From Fusobacteriaceae bacterium (GTDB lineage Bacteria > Fusobacteriota > Fusobacteriia > Fusobacteriales > Fusobacteriaceae), in NCBI GenBank assembly GCA_030625925.1, contig DAOUPY010000035.1:1-9113 (forward strand): a stretch of 9,113 nucleotides of DNA. The letters run 5' to 3'. Of this stretch, positions 6,663-9,113 are shown in pieces. A program made the position numbers and the translations under genes. The stretch's first letter is position 1, and each line of letters begins with the position of its first letter. Under the pieces are notes generated by a model, which saw nothing but the letters and a program-made list of their open reading frames with translations, had not been told where the DNA came from and did not search any database.

Positions 6663-7085
6663 ATGGTATGGGATAGCGGAATGATTTGGTGGTTTTTATT
6701 GACCATTATATTCGTAGGGGTAGAGCTGGCATTGCCGGCATTGGTGAGTATATGGTTTGCCTTCGCAGCTATAATATTGACGCTGATATCAGGGATGATA
6801 AAAAATCCTATGAATGAATTTTATATTTTTGTGGGACTCAGTGGATTGTTTCTAATATTAACCAGACCAATAGTCAGAAAACTTTTGGAGAAAAGAAAGC
6901 CTATTGAAAACAGGATATTTGGTCAAGATGTTGAAATATCTAAAGAAATAGAGGCAGATCTCTATGAGGTAAGATTAGATGGTAAATACTGGAGAGCTGC
7001 TTGTGATGAAAAATTAGAAGTAGGAGACACAGGAGTTGTAAAAAGAGTAGAAGGTAATAAATTGATACTTAAGAAGAAAATATAA
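6663..7085 (+). CDS. NfeD-family membrane protein, short form with OB-fold domain
   Basis: NfeD proteins partner SPFH/stomatin proteins of membrane microdomains; the short form is an integral membrane protein with a soluble OB-fold, with no protease domain. In this 140-residue protein, hydrophobic helices lie at about 8-26, 28-46 and 52-68, followed by a basic segment (72-80). The OB-fold covers about 84-138, with the typical pattern RLDGKYWRAACDEKLEVGDT then a GVVKRVEGNKLIL strand pair. This order matches E. coli YbbK-type proteins encoded next to QmcA. The ATG at 6663 is one base after the preceding stop and has only a poor ribosome binding site, so translation is probably coupled. An in-frame ATG at 6681 is a possible alternative start and would shorten only the N-terminal tail. 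The SPFH gene follows 12 bases later. Confidence 0.88.
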   Translation: MVWDSGMIWWFLLTIIFVGVELALPALVSIWFAFAAIILTLISGMIKNPMNEFYIFVGLSGLFLILTRPIVRKLLEKRKPIENRIFGQDVEISKEIEADLYEVRLDGKYWRAACDEKLEVGDTGVVKRVEGNKLILKKKI

Positions 7086-7097
7086 AAGGAGGCAGAC

Positions 7098-7988
7098 ATG
7101 TTATTATTTTTTCCATTGATATTGTTAGCTATATTATTAATTGTAACTAATATCAGAATAGTACCGCAATCACAGGCGTATGTTATTGAGAGGTTAGGAG
7201 CCTATATGGATACTTGGGAAGTTGGTCTTAGATTAAAAATTCCATTTATTGATAGGATAGCAAAAAAAGTTTCACTGAAGGAGCAGGTTATAGATTTTCC
7301 ACCTCAACCAGTTATCACAAGAGATAATGTAACTATGCAGATAGATACTGTAATATATTTTCAAATTACAGATCCTAAGTTATATACATATGGGGTAGAA
7401 TATCCTCTGAATGCAATAGAAAATCTTACAGCGACTACATTAAGAAATATAATAGGGGAATTGGAGTTAGATTCTACACTAACATCTAGAGATGTTGTGA
7501 ACACTAAGATGAGGGCTATATTAGATGAAGCTACAGATCCATGGGGAATCAAGGTAAACAGGGTAGAATTGAAAAACATCATGCCGCCTGCAGAGATCCA
7601 GGATGCTATGGAAAAGCAGATGAAAGCAGAAAGAGAAAGAAGACAAAAAATATTGATCGCAGAAGGGGAAAAAACTTCGACAATATTAGTAGCAGAAGGA
7701 GAAAAACAATCAGCTATCTTAAGAGCAGAAGCCAATAAAGAATCTGCCGTAAGGATAGCAGAAGGGGAAGCAGAAGCACTTTTAGAAGTAACTAAGGCTC
7801 GTGCAGAATCATTGAAATTATTAAATGAGTCCCACCCGACTAAGGAAGTACTTTCACTAAAAGCTATGGAAGCTTTTGTTAAGGTAGCAGATGGAAAAGC
7901 AACTAAGATTATAATTCCGTCGGAATTACAAAATGTTGTTAACCTAGCTACGGCATTTACAGCAGCAGGGGAAAATAAAGGGAAATAA
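7098..7988 (+). CDS. qmcA: Stomatin/QmcA-type SPFH-domain membrane scaffold protein
   Basis: SPFH proteins of the stomatin/QmcA group oligomerise into large ring assemblies on the membrane, often around proteases or with NfeD. This 296-residue copy has an N-terminal membrane anchor (1-18) and an SPFH domain at about 19-175, beginning IVPQSQAYVIERLG and ending with NRVELKNIMPPAEIQDAM. A helical coiled-coil region covers 172-240, and a hydrophobic C-terminal part (about 245-292) serves oligomerisation. The coiled coil shows four consecutive 11-residue repeats at 184-227 built on an (I/L)AEGEK core. A strong AAGGAGG ribosome binding site (7086-7092) lies 5 nt before ATG. Adjacent nfeD supports a shared complex. 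The symbol follows family resemblance; a one-to-one orthology with E. coli QmcA is not proven. Confidence 0.9.
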   Translation: MLLFFPLILLAILLIVTNIRIVPQSQAYVIERLGAYMDTWEVGLRLKIPFIDRIAKKVSLKEQVIDFPPQPVITRDNVTMQIDTVIYFQITDPKLYTYGVEYPLNAIENLTATTLRNIIGELELDSTLTSRDVVNTKMRAILDEATDPWGIKVNRVELKNIMPPAEIQDAMEKQMKAERERRQKILIAEGEKTSTILVAEGEKQSAILRAEANKESAVRIAEGEAEALLEVTKARAESLKLLNESHPTKEVLSLKAMEAFVKVADGKATKIIIPSELQNVVNLATAFTAAGENKGK

Positions 7989-8000
7989 GGAATAATCAAT

Positions 8001-8040
8001 AAAAAAGGTAATATACATGTTTTGTATATTACCTTCTTTA
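8001..8040 (+). terminator. Intrinsic terminator of the NfeD/SPFH operon (hairpin copy A)
   Basis: Six A (8001-8006) precede GGTAATATAC (8007-8016), which pairs perfectly over 10 bp with GTATATTACC (8024-8033) around a 7-nt loop, followed by TTCTTTA. It sits 12 bases after the qmcA stop. The same stem recurs at 8704-8731, and both copies are followed by ATAGTCTA. Confidence 0.85.
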
Positions 8041-8048
8041 ATAGTCTA
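8001..8048. repeat. Repeat unit copy A: hairpin plus ATAGTCTA tail
   Basis: Copy A has A6, the 10-bp stem, a short loop, the complementary arm, a T-rich tract and then ATAGTCTA (8041-8048). The copy at 8698-8746 has the same parts in the same order. The loops differ (ATGTTTT against AAAATATT), but both stem arms and the ATAGTCTA tail are identical. The tail has no role in termination, so shared descent is more likely than convergence. Confidence 0.65.
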
Positions 8049-8112
8049 GGAAATTATGAATTTTACTGGATAGATTAAAGTTTATAAAAATCTAGATTGT
8101 TCTTAAGTGGAT

Positions 8113-8132
8113 GCAACGTCACGTTGCTTTTT
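8113..8132 (+). terminator. Small GC hairpin with T-tract in the leader of the bcp remnant
   Basis: GCAACG (8113-8118) pairs with CGTTGC (8122-8127) around a TCA loop and is followed by five T. The shape is that of a compact intrinsic terminator, yet it lies only 21 bases before the bcp-remnant ATG. It could be an attenuator, a second stop for readthrough from qmcA, or the end of a short transcript. A weak promoter-like pair (TTTACT 8062-8067, TATAAA 8083-8088, 15-bp spacer) lies upstream. The right half (GTCACGTTGC plus Ts) recurs at 8750. Confidence 0.5.
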
Positions 8133-8153
8133 ATAAAATTTATTGAGGTTTTT

Positions 8154-8394
8154 ATGGGAATTATTTTGGAAAATCAAAATGGAGACATCATGGATTTATC
8201 TGCTCAGTGATATTGATGGGTTAATATGTGAAAAATTTAGTGTTTGGCAGGAGAAAAAATTCACGGGCAAAACATCTATGGGAATAGTGAGATCTACTTT
8301 CATATTGGATGGAAATAATGAGATAGTAAAAGAATGGAGAGGTGTAAAGGTTAAAGGGCATGTAGAGGAAGTTTTAGAAGCTTGTAAGGGGTGA
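8154..8394 (+). pseudogene. bcp: Decayed bcp (thioredoxin-dependent peroxiredoxin), internal deletion with frame change
   Basis: Bcp/PrxQ peroxiredoxins reduce hydroperoxides through a cysteine in a TPGCT motif and are about 150-156 residues long. Two pieces survive here in different frames. From the ATG at 8154, with GAGG (8145-8148) 5 nt upstream, the frame reads ILENQNGDIMDLSA, the usual N-terminal strand, then stops at 8208-8210. From about 8200, one frame over, the sequence reads LLSDIDG, then VWQEKKF, MGIVRSTFILDG and VKGHVEEVLEACKG, the normal C-terminal third, ending at 8394. Roughly 70 residues are missing between the pieces, including the peroxidatic cysteine region, so no active enzyme can be made. 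Starting the C-terminal frame at TTG 8143 or ATG 8179 would give a protein whose first 19 residues resemble nothing in the family. The junction lies near 8199-8203. Confidence 0.8.
8386..8391 (+). promoter_or_regulatory. Ribosome binding site that fixes the start of the 98-residue ORF
   Basis: AAGGGG (8386-8391), in the extended context AAGGGGTGAT, lies inside the last codons of the bcp remnant and 8 nt before the ATG at 8400. It supports ATG 8400 over the in-frame GTG at 8391, which overlaps the site itself. Confidence 0.65.
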
Positions 8395-8399
8395 TAGAT

Positions 8400-8696
8400 A
8401 TGGAATTTGATGTTATAATAAAAATTATTGTTTATATGATAATAGTTCGGATAATTATGAGTAAGGTTAACAAAAAGAAAAGTATGAGATCTAATAATGA
8501 AGAAAACTCTACTCCTAAAAGATCTGATAGACAAAGAAAACCTAGGATGGAAAAAAGAGAAGACAAGAAAAAAAATAACAGCAGTATAGATATAACTAGT
8601 TTTAGAGATCTGATGCCAAAATCTAATAAACCGCTTTCACCTGAAGAAAGGATGAAACGAAGGGAAAAAGAACTAGAAAATATGAATAAAAGATAG
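8400..8696 (+). CDS. Small single-pass membrane protein with basic, disordered tail (unknown)
   Basis: The product is a 98-residue protein I do not recognise. Residues 1-21 (MEFDVIIKIIVYMIIVRIIM) form one short hydrophobic helix with an acidic N-terminus. The rest is strongly charged and low in hydrophobics: KVNKKK, then RSDRQRKPRMEKREDKKKNN, an ITSFRDLMP patch (residues 65-73 or so) and a C-terminal PEERMKRREKELENMNKR helix. By the positive-inside rule the tail should be cytosolic, where it could bind nucleic acid, acidic lipid or a protein partner. The gene starts 5 bases after the bcp-remnant stop, with its ribosome binding site inside that remnant, so it was probably translated as part of a bcp operon. 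The hairpin at 8704 closes it. Confidence 0.7.
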   Translation: MEFDVIIKIIVYMIIVRIIMSKVNKKKSMRSNNEENSTPKRSDRQRKPRMEKREDKKKNNSSIDITSFRDLMPKSNKPLSPEERMKRREKELENMNKR

Positions 8697-8697
8697 T

Positions 8698-8738
8698 AAA
8701 AAAGGTAATATACAAAATATTGTATATTACCTTTTTTT
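8698..8738. terminator. Bidirectional intrinsic terminator between convergent genes (hairpin copy B)
   Basis: GGTAATATAC (8704-8713) pairs perfectly with GTATATTACC (8722-8731) around AAAATATT. Seven T (8732-8738) follow on the plus strand, and six A (8698-8703) precede, which read as a T-tract on the minus strand. It can therefore stop the plus-strand ORF ending at 8696 and the minus-strand gene ending at 8796. Confidence 0.88.
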
Positions 8739-8746
8739 ATAGTCTA
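8698..8746. repeat. Repeat unit copy B: hairpin plus ATAGTCTA tail
   Basis: This is the second copy of the unit at 8001-8048, in the same orientation: identical stem arms, a different loop, and ATAGTCTA at 8739-8746. Only 3 bases separate this tail from the GTCACGTTGC motif, against 69 bases in copy A. Confidence 0.65.
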
Positions 8747-8749
8747 AAT

Positions 8750-8765
8750 GTCACGTTGCTTTTTT
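8750..8765 (+). repeat. Partial copy of the GTCACGTTGC-T5 motif
   Basis: GTCACGTTGC followed by six T matches 8118-8132 over 15 bases. The left arm GCAACG present at 8113-8118 is missing, so this copy cannot form the hairpin. It looks like a deletion derivative of the upstream copy. Confidence 0.55.
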
Positions 8766-8795
8766 ATATCAATAAACCTTGATTGTTCATTGTTT

Positions 8796-9113
8796 TTATT
8801 TTTCTTTGAAATTTCCTTCTGAATCTCTGTTTAGAATTAATTCATCTAATTCTTCCACAGTATAGTGTACAACCTGAAGGTCATAAAATTTATAAAATGA
8901 TAAACCTATGAGTCCCCAAACTACTAAAACTATTATAGAAGGGAGACTCAGGGAGCTGTCTAGTCCCGGTACCAATAAAAGGATTAAAAATATTATTCCT
9001 GATACAGATCCGAAAATACTCGGTATGAATACCTTACCGTATTCTTCTTTGTATAGTTTATAAGATGAAAGACTTGTATATAGATATCCTATGGATGCTC
9101 CTACACTGGAAGT
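8796..9113 (-). CDS. C-terminal part of a multi-pass membrane protein, probably APC-family permease (5' end outside window)
   Basis: The minus strand is open from the window edge to a TAA at 8798-8796, giving 105 residues with no start inside the window. The fragment begins SSVGASIGYLYTSLSSYKLY, resembling the late conserved helix of APC amino-acid permeases. Two strongly hydrophobic helices follow, one containing SIFGSVSGIIFLILLLVPGL and one containing LPSIIVLVVWGLIGLSFYKF, then a charged cytosolic tail (VEELDELILNRDSEG). Helix spacing and tail fit the last helices of a 12-TM transporter. Family assignment rests on pattern resemblance only and the substrate cannot be guessed. The gene is convergent with the plus-strand cassette; hairpin copy B provides its terminator. 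Confidence 0.7.
   Translation of the reverse strand, partial: TSSVGASIGYLYTSLSSYKLYKEEYGKVFIPSIFGSVSGIIFLILLLVPGLDSSLSLPSIIVLVVWGLIGLSFYKFYDLQVVHYTVEELDELILNRDSEGNFKEK

Noticed and set aside
7361..7999. Minus-strand 212-codon open frame antisense to qmcA
   Set aside because: It lies entirely opposite a well-supported SPFH gene, is Ser/Ala/Ile-rich as expected of an antisense shadow, and shows no family motif.
8143..8199. First 19 codons of the 8143-8394 frame as a real N-terminus of a small protein
   Set aside because: The peptide resembles no peroxiredoxin sequence, while the +1-shifted frame over the same bases gives a good Bcp N-terminus; it is out-of-frame reading of the remnant.

Overview
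The window is an AT-rich bacterial chromosome segment of housekeeping character. The gene set suggests Fusobacteriota (Ilyobacter/Psychrilyobacter/Cetobacterium/Fusobacterium-like): very low GC by eye, strong AGGAGG-type ribosome binding sites, a Kdo-8-phosphate-phosphatase-like gene (implying an LPS outer membrane) next to a Firmicutes-style fatty-acid-kinase system, and the order coaE-pgpA-cinA-XRE/cupin-kdsC-DhaL/DegV. This placement is an inference from gene content; no 16S or marker gene is present.

Region 1 (1-503): the 3' part of coaE, the last step of coenzyme A synthesis. Region 2 (504-5984): an extended -10 promoter at 548-576, with a 17-bp dyad just downstream, starts an operon of pgpA, cinA, an XRE-cupin regulator, a kdsC-like phosphatase and an 834-residue fusion of FakA (DhaL kinase) with FakB (DegV fatty-acid carrier). 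It closes at a GAAA-tetraloop intrinsic terminator. PgpA, FakA/FakB and KdsC all feed the cell envelope (phosphatidylglycerol, acyl-phosphate, Kdo), so the regulator inside the operon may be an envelope or lipid sensor.

Region 3 (6112-8040): a second extended -10 promoter drives an unrecognised 160-residue soluble protein, a short NfeD membrane protein and a stomatin/QmcA-type SPFH protein. The spacing is tight (1 bp and 12 bp). This is a membrane-microdomain scaffold operon, closed by a 10-bp perfect-stem terminator.

Region 4 (8041-8767): a decayed bcp peroxiredoxin gene. Its first 16 or so codons are joined out of frame to its C-terminal third, and the catalytic part is deleted. A 98-residue single-pass basic membrane protein follows, translationally coupled to the remnant. 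Two near-identical hairpins with the same non-structural flanks bracket this cassette, and a second 15-nt motif recurs after each, so the area looks like the product of duplication and deletion.

Region 5 (8796-9113, minus strand): the C-terminal 105 codons of a multi-pass membrane protein, probably an APC-family permease. It converges on region 4 with the second hairpin between them acting in both directions.

No tRNA, rRNA, CRISPR array, transposase or phage gene was seen, and no stretch above 300 bases lacks a gene. Most of the window is conventional. The points of most interest are the FakA-FakB fusion with its embedded regulator, the bcp scar with its duplicated flanking hairpins, and the unknown protein leading the NfeD/SPFH operon.
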